Shown in pieces: positions 17,859 to 29,178 of a stretch of 64,000 nucleotides of DNA. The DNA is from Pseudomonas mangiferae. GTDB taxonomy: Bacteria > Pseudomonadota > Gammaproteobacteria > Pseudomonadales > Pseudomonadaceae. A model generated the notes under the pieces. It saw only the letters and a program-made list of their open reading frames with translations, did no database searches and was not told the DNA's origin. The DNA is taken from positions 1 through 64,000 of the forward strand of contig NZ_VJOY01000017.1 in NCBI RefSeq assembly GCF_007109405.1. Direction: 5' to 3'. Position 1 is the first letter of the stretch. The number at the start of each line of letters is the position of its first letter. The position numbers and the translations under genes were made by a program.

Positions 17859-18326
17859 ATGCAGGACTCGCTGAGTAGCCTGGATCGAAAGATTCTCGGG
17901 CTCTTGCAACGCAACGCCGACCTCTCCGCCGCGGACATCGCCGAACGGGTCGACCTCTCCCAGTCACCCTGTTGGCGACGCATCCATCGCATGCAGCAGG
18001 AAGGCTACATCGAACGCAAGGTGGCCTTACTCAACCCGAGGCGCCTTGGGCTGAGCATCACGGTCTTCGTCAACGTGAAGCTGTCCGCACATGGCCGGAA
18101 CAACCTCAAGGAGTTCGAGGACGCGATCGTCGATTATCCCGAGGTGCTGGAGTGCTACACCATGGCGGGCGGGTTCGACTTCTTGATCAAGGTAGTGGCG
18201 CGGGACATCGCCGGCTATGAACGTTTCCTGCGTGATCACCTGCTGCAACGACCCCACGTGCTGGAAGCCCATTCCCATATCGCCATGAGCGAGGTGAAAC
18301 GAACGACCGAACTGCCGCTCGGCTAG
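17859..18326 (+). CDS. Lrp/AsnC-family transcriptional regulator
   Basis: The 155-residue protein has an N-terminal winged helix-turn-helix (LDRKILGLLQRNADLSAADIAERVDLSQSPCWRRIHRM, about residues 6-45). A C-terminal RAM/ligand domain follows, with the segment ECYTMAGGFDFLIKV typical of Lrp and BkdR. Given the divergent leucine dehydrogenase, it most likely responds to a branched-chain amino acid and controls ldh, but the effector is inferred. Confidence 0.88.
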   Translation: MQDSLSSLDRKILGLLQRNADLSAADIAERVDLSQSPCWRRIHRMQQEGYIERKVALLNPRRLGLSITVFVNVKLSAHGRNNLKEFEDAIVDYPEVLECYTMAGGFDFLIKVVARDIAGYERFLRDHLLQRPHVLEAHSHIAMSEVKRTTELPLG

Positions 18327-18369
18327 CGCGCTTAGGGTCGGTGCTTGGCTAACAGCGAAGTCGACACCA

Positions 18370-18411
18370 TGCAAAATGCAATCTGAAAAAAATGTACTCG
18401 TGCATAGTGCA
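18370..18411 (+). promoter_or_regulatory. Paired TGCA-N3-TGCA sites, possible activator-binding sites
   Basis: TGCA-AAA-TGCA (18370-18380) and TGCA-TAG-TGCA (18401-18411) have the same architecture, with centres 31 bases apart (about three helical turns). They lie about 65-105 bases upstream of the sigma-54 promoter, a normal distance for an enhancer-binding protein. I do not recognise the cognate regulator. Confidence 0.5.
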
Positions 18412-18476
18412 TTGCGGAAATGTGTAGTTTTATTCGCAAGCGATTGATATAAAAGGAAAAAAATCAGGAAAAAAGC

Positions 18477-18492
18477 TGGCACGCCATCTGCT
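18477..18492 (+). promoter_or_regulatory. Sigma-54 promoter of the small membrane-protein genes
   Basis: TGGCACG-CCAT-CTGCT has an exact -24 box, with GG and GC at the canonical spacing (18478-18479 and 18490-18491). There is one mismatch in the -12 box. It is 45 bases upstream of the first small gene. Confidence 0.75.
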
Positions 18493-18536
18493 CTAGTCAT
18501 CCTAACTTTTCAATTCAGATGATGACGGAGCACACG

Positions 18537-18773
18537 ATGGACACAGTTATCGCACTGGTTGGCGCCATGCTCTTCACTCTGCTGGCCACCCTGGTCCTCG
18601 CTCCCTCCGAAGAAGTTGCCCAGCACCACGCTCATCAATTGCTTCAGCAAGCTCGCGCCAATGTCGCCCCGCTGAACGTCCGCCATGCGTCTCTGGCTAC
18701 CCGCCATACTCAAGTCAGCGACGTCGACGTCCAAGCCTGGCAAGACAAGCGCAATGAACGGTTTGTGTTCTAA
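18537..18773 (+). CDS. Small single-pass membrane protein, unknown function
   Basis: A 78-residue product. The ATG at 18537 is preceded by CGGAG at 6 bases; an upstream in-frame ATG at 18519 lacks a ribosome site. Residues about 3-24 (TVIALVGAMLFTLLATLVLA) form one hydrophobic segment, followed by a His/Gln/Ala-rich hydrophilic region ending NERFVF. I recognise no family. It stands behind a sigma-54 promoter and is followed after 48 bases by another small membrane gene, which suggests a two-gene unit. Confidence 0.7.
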   Translation: MDTVIALVGAMLFTLLATLVLAPSEEVAQHHAHQLLQQARANVAPLNVRHASLATRHTQVSDVDVQAWQDKRNERFVF

Positions 18774-18821
18774 CGAACAATGGAGTTCAGGCCTTTTTCT
18801 ATTCGTTGACAGGATCGTGAT

Positions 18822-19007
18822 ATGTCGAAATCAGCCCTGCTGTTCCTGATGCTGACTATTCTCACCACCGTCAGCGTTGCGTTGACCCCTCCCCAAGTCG
18901 AATGGGCTGACACCTTCGGTACCTTCGCTGTCGCTTGCTTCGCCGCCCTTTTCATCGGTGCACTGGTGGTAGGACGAAAGATCAAGTTCGATCCCGTATT
19001 GCGCTGA
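18822..19007 (+). CDS. Small two-pass membrane protein, unknown function
   Basis: A 61-residue product starting MSKSALLFL. It has hydrophobic segments at about residues 4-22 and 33-51, separated by a short loop containing PPQVEWADTFG, and a basic C-terminus GRKIKFDPVLR. ACAGGA lies upstream of the ATG. I do not recognise the family. It is probably co-transcribed with the preceding gene. Confidence 0.65.
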   Translation: MSKSALLFLMLTILTTVSVALTPPQVEWADTFGTFAVACFAALFIGALVVGRKIKFDPVLR

Positions 19008-19435
19008 TCTTCTACCGGCAACTTTTCACAACCTGCCTTTTCTACCGTACGTTTCAACGAGTGCATTGCGACGTAGCGACTGGCGTTCGTCTACCCGCTC
19101 GGCTGGAGCGAGAGCGTGGTCACGAATTGGATAAAAATCGGGCTTCTCCGGGTTTTCAAAATCCTCAAGACGCCTAGACTGTGTGGCCTCGAAAGCTGGC
19201 ACGCTCGTTCTGTCTAGTGAATCGCAAAACGGATGATTGGTGCTAGCAAAAAGCCTCTACGAGGCCCACAATCGACACAGATTTGACGTCAATAAAATGA
19301 TATTTGGTCTAGACCAAGGTGTTATTGACGGCGATCGCGAGGTTAGTTGAACGGTTGTAGCTACAGGTGGTCCAACGGTGACGATCTTGTAGCTCATCGC
19401 TAGCATCGCTCTCCTGAACTAACCGGTTTAAACGT
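19008..19435 (+). promoter_or_regulatory. Palindrome-rich amrZ control region
   Basis: This 428-base gap has no gene. It holds a series of perfect palindromes upstream of amrZ: TTGACGTCAA (19283-19292), TTGGTCTAGACCAA (19304-19317), GCGATCGC (19331-19338) and TGTAGCTACA (19356-19365). A partial sigma-54-like -24 box (TGGCACG at 19197) lacks the -12 GC. AmrZ represses its own gene in P. aeruginosa, so some of these may be operators. Which ones is not decidable here. Confidence 0.5.
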
Positions 19436-19762
19436 ATGCGCCCTATGAAACAGGCTATCTATTCCAGTCGTACGGCTGACAAATTCGTGGTCCGCTTGCC
19501 AGAAGGCATGCGTGAGCGCATCGCCGATGTGGCTCGTAACCATCATCGCAGCATGAACTCCGAAATCATCGCCCGCCTCGAACAGAGCATGCTGCAGGAA
19601 GGCGCTCTCGAAGAAGGCATGGCCCTTCGCCTGGACAGCCCCGAGCTTTCGCTGCATGAGCGGGAATTGCTGCAGCGCTTTCGTCAGCTGTCCCGTCGCC
19701 AGCAGAATGCACTGGTTGCCCTGATCGCTCATGACGCTGAACTGGCTGCCGCCGAAGCATGA
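19436..19762 (+). CDS. amrZ: Ribbon-helix-helix regulator AmrZ
   Basis: Global regulator of alginate, twitching/flagellar motility and cyclic-di-GMP genes in Pseudomonas. The 108-residue protein opens with a flexible arm, then an Arc-type ribbon-helix-helix ([35 protein letters not shown], about residues 17-51). The AmrZ-specific tetramerisation C-terminal domain ([19 protein letters not shown] and onward) follows. Sequence agreement with P. aeruginosa AmrZ runs over the full length. The ATG at 19436 lacks a strong Shine-Dalgarno but matches the family start MRP-KQ. A strong bidirectional terminator follows. Confidence 0.93.
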   Translation: MRPMKQAIYSSRTADKFVVRLPEGMRERIADVARNHHRSMNSEIIARLEQSMLQEGALEEGMALRLDSPELSLHERELLQRFRQLSRRQQNALVALIAHDAELAAAEA

Positions 19763-19780
19763 TGAGCAGTTAGAAAAACA

Positions 19781-19806
19781 AAAAGCCGGCTTTTGCCGGC
19801 TTTTTT
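19781..19806. terminator. Bidirectional terminator between amrZ and mgtE
   Basis: AAAAGCCGGC-TTTT-GCCGGCTTTT forms a perfect stem with A and T runs at both ends, serving the convergent genes. Confidence 0.93.
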
Positions 19807-19813
19807 GTTTCTG

Positions 19814-21256
19814 CTAGAGCAGGAACAGGGTCGCGAGGCCAAGGAAAATGAAGAAACCGCCACTGTCGGTCATGGCGGTAATCATCACACTGGCGCCCAT
19901 CGCCGGATCCTTGCCCAGCCGAATCAGGGTCATAGGGATCAATACGCCCATCAGCGCGGCGAGCAACAGGTTCAGGGTCATCGCTGCCGTCATGACCACG
20001 CCAAGGGACCAGCTGTCGTAGAGGGTATAGGCAACCAGGCCGATCACCCCGCCCCATACCACTCCGTTGATCAGCGACACCGCCAGCTCCTTGCGCAGCA
20101 ACCGAGCCGTGTTGCCGGTACTCACCTGGTCCAATGCCAGGGCGCGCACGATCATGGTAATGGTCTGGTTGCCGGAATTCCCCCCGATCCCCGCCACGAT
20201 GGGCATCAGCGCCGCCAGGGCCACGAGGCGCTCGATGGAGCCTTCGAACAAGCCAATGACGCGGGAGGCGAGGAAGGCGGTGATGAGGTTGATGGCAAGC
20301 CATGACCAGCGGTTGCGCAGCGACTTCCAGACCGACGCGAAGATATCTTCCTCTTCGCGCAGACCCGCCATGTTCAACACTTCACTTTCGCTTTCTTCCC
20401 GAATCAGGTCGACCATCTCATCGATGGTGAGGCGCCCGATCAGCTTGCCACCTTTGTCCACGACAGGCGCGGAAACCAGGTCATAACGTTCGAACGCCTG
20501 GGCTGCTTCGTAGGCGTCCTCATCCGGGTGGAAACTCACCGGATCGTTCGCCATCACGTCCACGACTTTTCTATCGGGATCGTTGACCAGCAGCCGCTTG
20601 ATCGGCAGCACACCTTTCAGCACACCGTCGTAATCCACGACGAACAACTTGTCGGTATGACCGGGCAATTCCTTCAAGCGACGCAGGTAGCGCAGCACGA
20701 CTTCCAGGCTGACATCATCACGGATGGTAACCATCTCGAAGTCCATCAGCGCGCCGACCTGATCCTCGTCGTAGGACAAGGCTGAACGGACACGCTCCCG
20801 CTGCTGGGCGTCCAGGCTTTCCATCAGCTCGAGCACGACATCCCGGGGCAGCTCGGGCGCCAGGTCGGCCAGCTCGTCCGCATCCATGTCCCGGGCGGCG
20901 GCGAGCAGCTCATGATCCTCCATGTCGGCGATCAGGGTTTCCCGGACCGCGTCGGAGACTTCCAGCAGAATGTCGCCGTCCCGCTCGGCCTTGACCAATT
21001 GCCAGACGGTCAGGCGGTCATCGAGGGGCAGCGCTTCGAGAATGTGGGCGATGTCGGCGGGGTGTAGCTCGTCGAGCTTGCGTTGCAGCTCGACGAGATT
21101 CTGCCGGTGTACCAGGTTTTCCACGCGATCCTGGTGATGACCTTCCTGGCGATGAGTAAGGTCTTCCACCAGCTTGTGGCGGTGCAGCAGTTCGACCACC
21201 TGGGACAGGCGATCCTGCAGACTTTCTTGCGGCTTCTTGGCTTCTACTTCAGTCAT
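19814..21256 (-). CDS. mgtE: Magnesium transporter MgtE
   Basis: Mg2+-selective channel of the inner membrane gated by cytoplasmic Mg2+. The 480-residue protein has the superhelical N-domain (ELHPADIAHILEALP, about residues 38-140), two CBS domains (about 140-260), a plug helix and five C-terminal membrane segments. The motif PIVAGIGGNSGNQT lies near residue 370. I chose the ATG at 21256 because GGAG precedes it by 6 bases; an in-frame upstream start would add 14 unusual residues. Confidence 0.94.
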   Translation of the reverse strand: MTEVEAKKPQESLQDRLSQVVELLHRHKLVEDLTHRQEGHHQDRVENLVHRQNLVELQRKLDELHPADIAHILEALPLDDRLTVWQLVKAERDGDILLEVSDAVRETLIADMEDHELLAAARDMDADELADLAPELPRDVVLELMESLDAQQRERVRSALSYDEDQVGALMDFEMVTIRDDVSLEVVLRYLRRLKELPGHTDKLFVVDYDGVLKGVLPIKRLLVNDPDRKVVDVMANDPVSFHPDEDAYEAAQAFERYDLVSAPVVDKGGKLIGRLTIDEMVDLIREESESEVLNMAGLREEEDIFASVWKSLRNRWSWLAINLITAFLASRVIGLFEGSIERLVALAALMPIVAGIGGNSGNQTITMIVRALALDQVSTGNTARLLRKELAVSLINGVVWGGVIGLVAYTLYDSWSLGVVMTAAMTLNLLLAALMGVLIPMTLIRLGKDPAMGASVMITAMTDSGGFFIFLGLATLFLL

Positions 21257-21566
21257 AGCGCGCTCCACCCCCAGCGGCAGAACACGCTCGGGGATCAATC
21301 GGTCGTTACGCGATCAAGTAATCGAGGTAATGAGCAACTACTGGGTAAGTCCATGGTGGGAGTCCATGAGCCCCGGCGGGGCTGGCTTCGGAATGATACA
21401 CCGCCCATGCCGTTTCCGCGTGACAAAATGGCGAACAAACAACCGCTTGCGACAGAAAGCTGAACGCCGCGCTCACACCCTTTACACAAAGGAGGAAATC
21501 GGAAAAGCGCTGGCGCTCGCCCGATTTTCGCCTAGGCTGATCCGGGTTCGTCATGGAGGACGTTCT

Positions 21567-22067
21567 ATGCTTGGATGGCTACGCGTAACGTTATGTGCAC
21601 TTTCCCTTTATCCCGCCCTACCCTCTTCGGCTGCCACGGTGTTCCGTTGCGAGGACGACAGCGGACATGTCCTGTTCACCGAACAGGGCTGCTCCCACAC
21701 GGCCACGCAGACCTTGCAGAAAGCCGATAACCCGCCGCCCGGAGGCCGCCTGGCCCAGAAAGGCCGCGGCAAATCTCCACCCAGACGCAAGCACGCCAAT
21801 GCCTCGGCGGGCATGCACATCGTCGGCATACAGGAAGCACGCACCTGCGGTACCGGGTTGTCGGAAACCGAACGAAGGCGAGCCCAGGTGCGAAACGAAG
21901 TACGGGCCGGCATGAGCCGCAAGGAAGTGGAGAGTTCGCTCGGCAAACCAACCCGCGTCAGCGGCCAGGACGGGCGGATGCGCTACCTCTACCAGGACAA
22001 GCGCAGCGGCCGGCAACAGGTCGTGAGCTTCGACGAGGATGGCTGCGTGAAAGGAAAAAGGCGCTGA
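21567..22067 (+). CDS. Secreted DUF4124-type protein with a BamE/SmpA-like C-terminal segment
   Basis: The 166-residue product has a signal peptide (about residues 1-22, ending PSSAA). A DUF4124-like segment, TVFRCEDDSGHVLFTEQGC, follows with paired cysteines. After a basic linker rich in Lys, Arg and Pro, the C-terminal stretch VRAGMSRKEVESSLGKPTRV resembles the helical start of BamE/SmpA folds. GGAGG lies 7 bases before the ATG. It is probably a periplasmic protein of unknown role. It is divergent from mgtE, and the 310 bases between include a short GCCCC/GGGGC hairpin but no other gene. Confidence 0.8.
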   Translation: MLGWLRVTLCALSLYPALPSSAATVFRCEDDSGHVLFTEQGCSHTATQTLQKADNPPPGGRLAQKGRGKSPPRRKHANASAGMHIVGIQEARTCGTGLSETERRRAQVRNEVRAGMSRKEVESSLGKPTRVSGQDGRMRYLYQDKRSGRQQVVSFDEDGCVKGKRR

Positions 22068-22071
22068 AACG

Positions 22072-22101
22072 AAAAAGGCCTGCATCGCTGCAGGCCTTCT
22101 T
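22072..22101. terminator. Terminator between the DUF4124 gene and tRNA-Arg
   Basis: AAGGCCTGCA-TCGC-TGCAGGCCTT is a perfect 10-bp stem with a five-T run on the minus strand, so it fits best as the end of the tRNA transcript. It may also stop the plus-strand gene. Confidence 0.8.
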
Positions 22102-22106
22102 GCGTA

Positions 22107-22183
22107 TGGCGCACTCGAGAGGATTCGAACCTCTGACCGCCCGGTTCGTAGCCGGGTACTCTATCCAGCTGAGCTACGAGTGC
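22107..22183 (-). tRNA. tRNA-Arg (anticodon ACG), copy 1
   Basis: A 77-nt cloverleaf with acceptor stem GCACTCG/CGAGTGC, discriminator G and encoded CCA. The anticodon loop is CTACGAA. It is identical to the copy at 22254 and decodes CGN codons after deamination of A34. Confidence 0.96.
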
Positions 22184-22253
22184 GTGGTGGGTACTTCTAT
22201 ACCAGACCGCTCTGGTTTCGGACTGAATCCCATCGCTGCGATTCATTTCGATA

Positions 22254-22330
22254 TGGCGCACTCGAGAGGATTCGAACCTCTGACCGCCCGGTTCGTAGCC
22301 GGGTACTCTATCCAGCTGAGCTACGAGTGC
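22254..22330 (-). tRNA. tRNA-Arg (anticodon ACG), copy 2
   Basis: An identical 77-nt copy of the neighbouring tRNA gene, separated from it by 70 bases. It probably belongs to one transcript with the tRNA-Ser gene. Confidence 0.96.
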
Positions 22331-22423
22331 GCTGAGCGTGCGCATTATAGGTACTTCAACTTACCGGTCAAGCACTTGGCGATTCTCATCGCCGATTGCA
22401 GACCCTACCTACAACGCAAAACA

Positions 22424-22514
22424 TGGCGGAGAAGGGGGGATTCGAACCCCCGACACCCTTTTGAGGTGTACTCCCTTAGCAGGGGAGCGCCTTCGGCCAC
22501 TCGGCCACCTCTCC
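22424..22514 (-). tRNA. tRNA-Ser (anticodon GCU)
   Basis: A 91-nt class II tRNA with acceptor stem GGAGAGG and one G-U pair, a long variable arm, anticodon loop CTGCTAA and encoded CCA. It lies between rsmA and the tRNA-Arg pair, an order conserved in Pseudomonas. Confidence 0.96.
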
Positions 22515-22576
22515 GCAACACGGGGCGCATGATAACCATGTTTTCCCCGTTTGCAAAGCCAAAAATTTGAGAAAAA

Positions 22577-22762
22577 TTAGTGGCTTGGTTCCTCGCCTTT
22601 CTCTTTCTGGATGCGCTGGTAGATTTCCTCACGATGCACGGCCACTTCCTTGGGAGCGTTCACACCGATACGCACTTGGTTACCTTTCACGCCCAATACG
22701 GTGACGGTGACGTCGTCACCCACCATCAGGGTCTCTCCGACCCGGCGAGTCAGAATCAGCAT
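22577..22762 (-). CDS. rsmA: Post-transcriptional regulator RsmA (CsrA)
   Basis: A dimeric RNA-binding protein that blocks GGA-containing leaders, controlling secretion, motility and biofilm genes. The 61-residue protein shows the family start [18 protein letters not shown], with the RNA-contacting Arg44 region [12 protein letters not shown]. It lies downstream of lysC on the same strand after 187 bases that probably hold its own promoters. Confidence 0.97.
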   Translation of the reverse strand: MLILTRRVGETLMVGDDVTVTVLGVKGNQVRIGVNAPKEVAVHREEIYQRIQKEKGEEPSH

Positions 22763-22949
22763 TCCTTTCTCCTCACGGATTACAGTTCAGAACAACAGTC
22801 TGCAAAAAAGAAGGTGAAGGTCGCCGTAACAGTATGAAACTGGAGACCTTCTCCCAGTATTGACCAGCGCCGGCAAAAAGAAAGTTCCACCGGGCGCCTG
22901 CCAAACAGGATGGAAGGCGCGCAGGACGCGCCTTCCGTTAGTGCTCGAT

Positions 22950-24185
22950 TCACTCGCCCTGATGGGCAGGCGTATCCAGTTCGAATGCGGTGTGCAAGGC
23001 ACGCACCGCCAGCTCGAGGTACTTCTCCTCGATCACCACCGAGACCTTGATCTCGGAGGTGGAGATCATCTGAATGTTGATGCTCTCTTTGGCCAGCGCC
23101 TCGAACATGCGGCTGGCGACACCGGCGTGGGAGCGCATGCCGACGCCGACGATGGAGACCTTGGCGATCTTGGTGTCGCCGCTGACTTCGCGGGCGCCGA
23201 TTTCCTGGGCGGTGCGCTCCAGCACCTGCTGGGCGCCGAGGTAGTCGTTGCGGTGGACGGTGAAGGTGAAGTCGGTGGTGTTATCGTTCGCCACGTTCTG
23301 CACGATCATGTCCACCTCGATGTTGGCAGCACTGATCGGGCCGAGAATCTTGAATGCCACCCCGGGAGTATCCGGCACGCCACGGATGGTCAGCTTGGCT
23401 TCGTCGCGATTGAAGGCGATGCCGGAAATGATCGGCTGTTCCATGGATTCCTCTTCGTCAAGGGTGATGAGGGTGCCCGGGCCCTCCTGGAAGCTGTGCA
23501 GCACGCGCAGCGGGACGTTGTACTTGCCGGCGAATTCCACCGCGCGGATCTGCAGCACCTTGGAACCGAGGCTGGCCATTTCCAGCATTTCCTCGAAGGT
23601 GATCTTGGTCAAGCGCCGCGCCTGGGACACCACCCGCGGATCGGTGGTGTAGACCCCGTCCACGTCGGTGTAGATCTGGCACTCGTCGGCCTTGAGGGCC
23701 GCGGCCAGGGCTACGCCGGTGGTGTCCGAGCCACCGCGCCCGAGGGTGGTGATGTTGCCCTGCTCGTCCACCCCCTGGAACCCCGCCACCACCACCACGC
23801 GCCCGGCCTTGAGGTCGGCACGCAGGCGCTGGTCGTCGATCTGCAGGATGCGCGCCTTGGTATGAGCGCTGTCGGTGAGGATGCGCACCTGGCTGCCTGT
23901 ATAGGACACGGCCGGTACGTCGCGCTTGATCAGGGCCATCGCCAGCAGGGCGATGGTCACCTGCTCGCCGGTGGACACCATGACGTCCAGTTCGCGCGGA
24001 ACGGGTTGATCGGACACCTGCTTGGCCAGGTCGATCAGCCGGTTGGTCTCGCCACTCATGGCAGATACCACCACGACAATGTCGTCGCCTCTTTCGCGGA
24101 AACGCTTAACTTTCTCGGCCACCTGTTCGATGCGCTCGATAGAGCCGACCGAGGTCCCCCCAAACTTCTGTACGATCAACGCCAT
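22950..24185 (-). CDS. lysC: Aspartate kinase LysC
   Basis: First step from aspartate towards lysine, threonine and methionine. The 411-residue protein has the amino-acid-kinase domain (VQKFGGTSVG at the start, GRGGSDTTGVALA near residue 150) and two C-terminal ACT domains for feedback control. The motif VSIVGVGMRSHAGVA lies at about residue 345. An internal start for a beta subunit is usual in this family, but I did not identify one with certainty. It follows alaS after 130 bases that contain a GGGCCGCG hairpin without a T-run. Confidence 0.96.
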   Translation of the reverse strand: MALIVQKFGGTSVGSIERIEQVAEKVKRFRERGDDIVVVVSAMSGETNRLIDLAKQVSDQPVPRELDVMVSTGEQVTIALLAMALIKRDVPAVSYTGSQVRILTDSAHTKARILQIDDQRLRADLKAGRVVVVAGFQGVDEQGNITTLGRGGSDTTGVALAAALKADECQIYTDVDGVYTTDPRVVSQARRLTKITFEEMLEMASLGSKVLQIRAVEFAGKYNVPLRVLHSFQEGPGTLITLDEEESMEQPIISGIAFNRDEAKLTIRGVPDTPGVAFKILGPISAANIEVDMIVQNVANDNTTDFTFTVHRNDYLGAQQVLERTAQEIGAREVSGDTKIAKVSIVGVGMRSHAGVASRMFEALAKESINIQMISTSEIKVSVVIEEKYLELAVRALHTAFELDTPAHQGE

Positions 24186-24315
24186 TTCTCTGCCGCCTAA
24201 ACCCTCGAAGGGCGCTCATTAAACATCCAACTCGACAGGACTGCCAAGGCTCGCACATACAGGCTTTACCGCGGGGTCAGGAATGGGCCGCGCCAGGCGC
24301 GGCCCGCCGGGAGGC

Positions 24316-26940
<2,625 letters not shown>

Positions 26941-27071
26941 TGATTTTTCCAGAAAAATGGCAGCCAGGGGGCGCCGGCAAAGGCCGCATTATATCGGCCT
27001 CGCCACGGGCGGGTAGCTCTTTCGCGATAGACACGCCCTATAGGGCCGCTCGGTTCCCGCAGGCGTCGAAC

Positions 27072-28070
27072 TCAGGCGAATGCGGCGAAGGCATCCAGTA
27101 CCCGTGCGATGTCCGCCTCGCTTACATCGAGGTGGGTAACCAGGCGCAGACGCGCGGCCGCGCTGACCACCACGCCGTGCTGGCGCAGGTGCGCCTTGAG
27201 GGCGTCGGCACGCTCGCCGATGGCCACGTAGACCATGTTGGTCTGCACCGGCTCCACCTCGAAGCCCTGGGCACGCAGGCCGTCGCCGAGCCGCCTGGCA
27301 TGGGCATGATCCGCGGCCAGCCGCTCCACCTGGTGGTCCAGGGCATACAGCCCGGCCGCCGCCAGGATGCCCGCCTGGCGCATCCCGCCGCCGACCATCT
27401 TGCGCAGCCGGCGTGCTTTGCCGATCAGCGTGGCGTCGCCGCAGAGCACCGAGCCCACCGGCGCGCCGAGGCCCTTGGACAGGCACACCGACACCGAGTC
27501 GAAATGCCGGGCGATCTCGCGGGCCTCGACCCCCAGGGCCACCGAGGCGTTGAACAGGCGGGCGCCGTCCAGGTGCAGCGCCAGGCCCCGGCGCCGGGTG
27601 AACTCCCGCGCGGCGGCCAGGTAGTCCAGGGACAGGACCTTGCCCTGCATGGTGTTTTCCAGGGCCAGCAGGCGGGTGCGGGCGAAGTGGAAGTCGTCGG
27701 CCTTGATCGCCGCCGCGACCTTTGCCAGGTCGAGGGAGCCATCGGCCTCGGCGTCCAGGGGCTGGGGCTGGATCGAACCCAGCACCGCGGCGCCGCCACC
27801 TTCGTATTTGTAGGTGTGGGCCTGCTGGCCGACGATGTACTCGTCGCCCCGCTCGCAGTGGGCCATCAACCCCAGCAGGTTGCTCATGGTACCGGTGGGC
27901 ACGAACAGGCCGCCGGCGAAGCCCAGGCGCTCGGCCAGGCTGGCCTCCAGGCGGTTGACGGTAGGGTCTTCGCCGTAGACGTCGTCCCCCAGGTCCGCAC
28001 GCAGCATGGCTTCGCGCATGCCGAGGGTGGGCTGTGTGACGGTATCGCTGCGCAGGTCGATCAGGCTCAC
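27072..28070 (-). CDS. ltaE: Low-specificity L-threonine aldolase
   Basis: PLP enzyme cleaving threonine or allo-threonine to glycine and acetaldehyde. With the GTG start at 28070 (GAGGAG 6 bases upstream) the product is 332 residues beginning [14 protein letters not shown]. It shows the family motifs [27 protein letters not shown], and the PLP lysine in [13 protein letters not shown] (about residue 195). It is separated from astE by 85 bases on the same strand. Confidence 0.9.
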   Translation of the reverse strand: MSLIDLRSDTVTQPTLGMREAMLRADLGDDVYGEDPTVNRLEASLAERLGFAGGLFVPTGTMSNLLGLMAHCERGDEYIVGQQAHTYKYEGGGAAVLGSIQPQPLDAEADGSLDLAKVAAAIKADDFHFARTRLLALENTMQGKVLSLDYLAAAREFTRRRGLALHLDGARLFNASVALGVEAREIARHFDSVSVCLSKGLGAPVGSVLCGDATLIGKARRLRKMVGGGMRQAGILAAAGLYALDHQVERLAADHAHARRLGDGLRAQGFEVEPVQTNMVYVAIGERADALKAHLRQHGVVVSAAARLRLVTHLDVSEADIARVLDAFAAFA

Positions 28071-28155
28071 GGCGGGCTCCTCGGAAACACCAAAGCCGTC
28101 GATGCTATGCGGCCCCGCGGGATGCCACAAGGGCGGCGCCGTGCGCTTCCGCCGG

Positions 28156-29151
28156 CTAGAACGCGGCGGGAACGATCAGGATGCCGGCGCGCAGGCCGTT
28201 CTTCACCTTGGGGTTGGGGAAGATGATCCGCGCGCCGCTCTCCTCCACCGTCCAGCGCCGTCCGCCACTGTCCTCGGCCAACAGCGAGCCCAGGGGCAGT
28301 TCGCTGAAGTTCTCGATGTCGTCGGGCAAGTTCAGGCGGAAGTGGTCGCTGTGCTTGATCACCTCGCGAGCCACGGCGAACACCTGCAGCCCCTCCAGGT
28401 CGTCACCCGGAGACTGCTCGCGCGCTTCCACCAGGCTGCGCAGGCCCGCCTCCAGGCGGTCCAGGTTGACCACGGCGTTCTGCCCGAAGGGACGCGCCTT
28501 GCCCAGCTCCAGGGTGAAGGCTTCCGCGCCCAGCCGGGCGTAGGTGTAGGCGCTGAAGGTGATGCCCGGCTTGCTTTGCAGCAGCACCGCCTCGATCCCG
28601 GCCGCCCGCAGGCGGGCCAGCTCCTGGCGCGAATGGGTACGGCCTTCGCTGTAGGGATACAGGGCGAACTGCTCGATCTTCGAGCCGCGGATCGCGGTGT
28701 GCAGGTCGTAGTGCAGGCGCTGCCGGCCGGCCCTGGCGAAGAAGGCCGCGGCCAGGTGCTCCAGTTCGTTGGCGCGCAGGGCTTCGGGCCCGCTGGCATC
28801 GCCGTGGCGGCCGTTGAACAGCCGGTTGATGTCGTTCTCGACGTAGCGCTCGCCACGCCGCATCGCTTCCGGGTTGCCCAGCAGGAAGAGAATCCGCGCC
28901 CGCGGCTTGAGCTCGCCCCGGGCGATGCCCTGCAGCAGACGGTCGAGCAACTCGATGGGCGCGGTCTCGTTGCCGTGGATACCGGCGGACAGCAGCAGGT
29001 CGAGGCCGTTGTCGGCGTCGGCCGCCGGCGTCACTTCCAGGGCGCCCTCCGCCAGCCAGTGCAGGCGCACGCCGCCGGCGGTCAGTTGAATCTTCTCGGT
29101 CGGCTCGCGGCCGGCCAGGGTCAGTTCAAGCAGTTTGCCAAGGGCGAGCAT
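28156..29151 (-). CDS. astE: Succinylglutamate desuccinylase AstE
   Basis: Last step of the arginine succinyltransferase pathway, releasing succinate and glutamate. The 331-residue M14-type zinc amidohydrolase has ligands in [11 protein letters not shown] (His and Glu, about residues 56-59) and a further His in [10 protein letters not shown] near residue 150. The probable catalytic Glu lies in FTLELGKA. It is the last gene of the aruC-aruF-aruG-astD-astB-X-astE operon. Confidence 0.95.
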   Translation of the reverse strand: MLALGKLLELTLAGREPTEKIQLTAGGVRLHWLAEGALEVTPAADADNGLDLLLSAGIHGNETAPIELLDRLLQGIARGELKPRARILFLLGNPEAMRRGERYVENDINRLFNGRHGDASGPEALRANELEHLAAAFFARAGRQRLHYDLHTAIRGSKIEQFALYPYSEGRTHSRQELARLRAAGIEAVLLQSKPGITFSAYTYARLGAEAFTLELGKARPFGQNAVVNLDRLEAGLRSLVEAREQSPGDDLEGLQVFAVAREVIKHSDHFRLNLPDDIENFSELPLGSLLAEDSGGRRWTVEESGARIIFPNPKVKNGLRAGILIVPAAF

Positions 29152-29178
29152 GGAGCGTCTCCGGCGGTGGCGTCGAGG

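Noticed and set aside
19197-19211. Second sigma-54-like promoter upstream of amrZ
   Set aside because: The -24 TGGCACG is perfect, but the essential -12 GC is missing (TTCT), so I do not call a promoter. It is kept only as an observation of duplication.
22107-22330. Integration scar suggested by two identical tRNA-Arg genes
   Set aside because: The 70 bases between the copies hold no mobile-element remnant, and tandem identical tRNA-Arg genes next to rsmA are normal in Pseudomonas.
24285-24305. Terminator between alaS and lysC
   Set aside because: GGGCCGCG/CGCGGCCC is a good stem, but no T-run follows on the minus strand, so it is at most an RNA structure.
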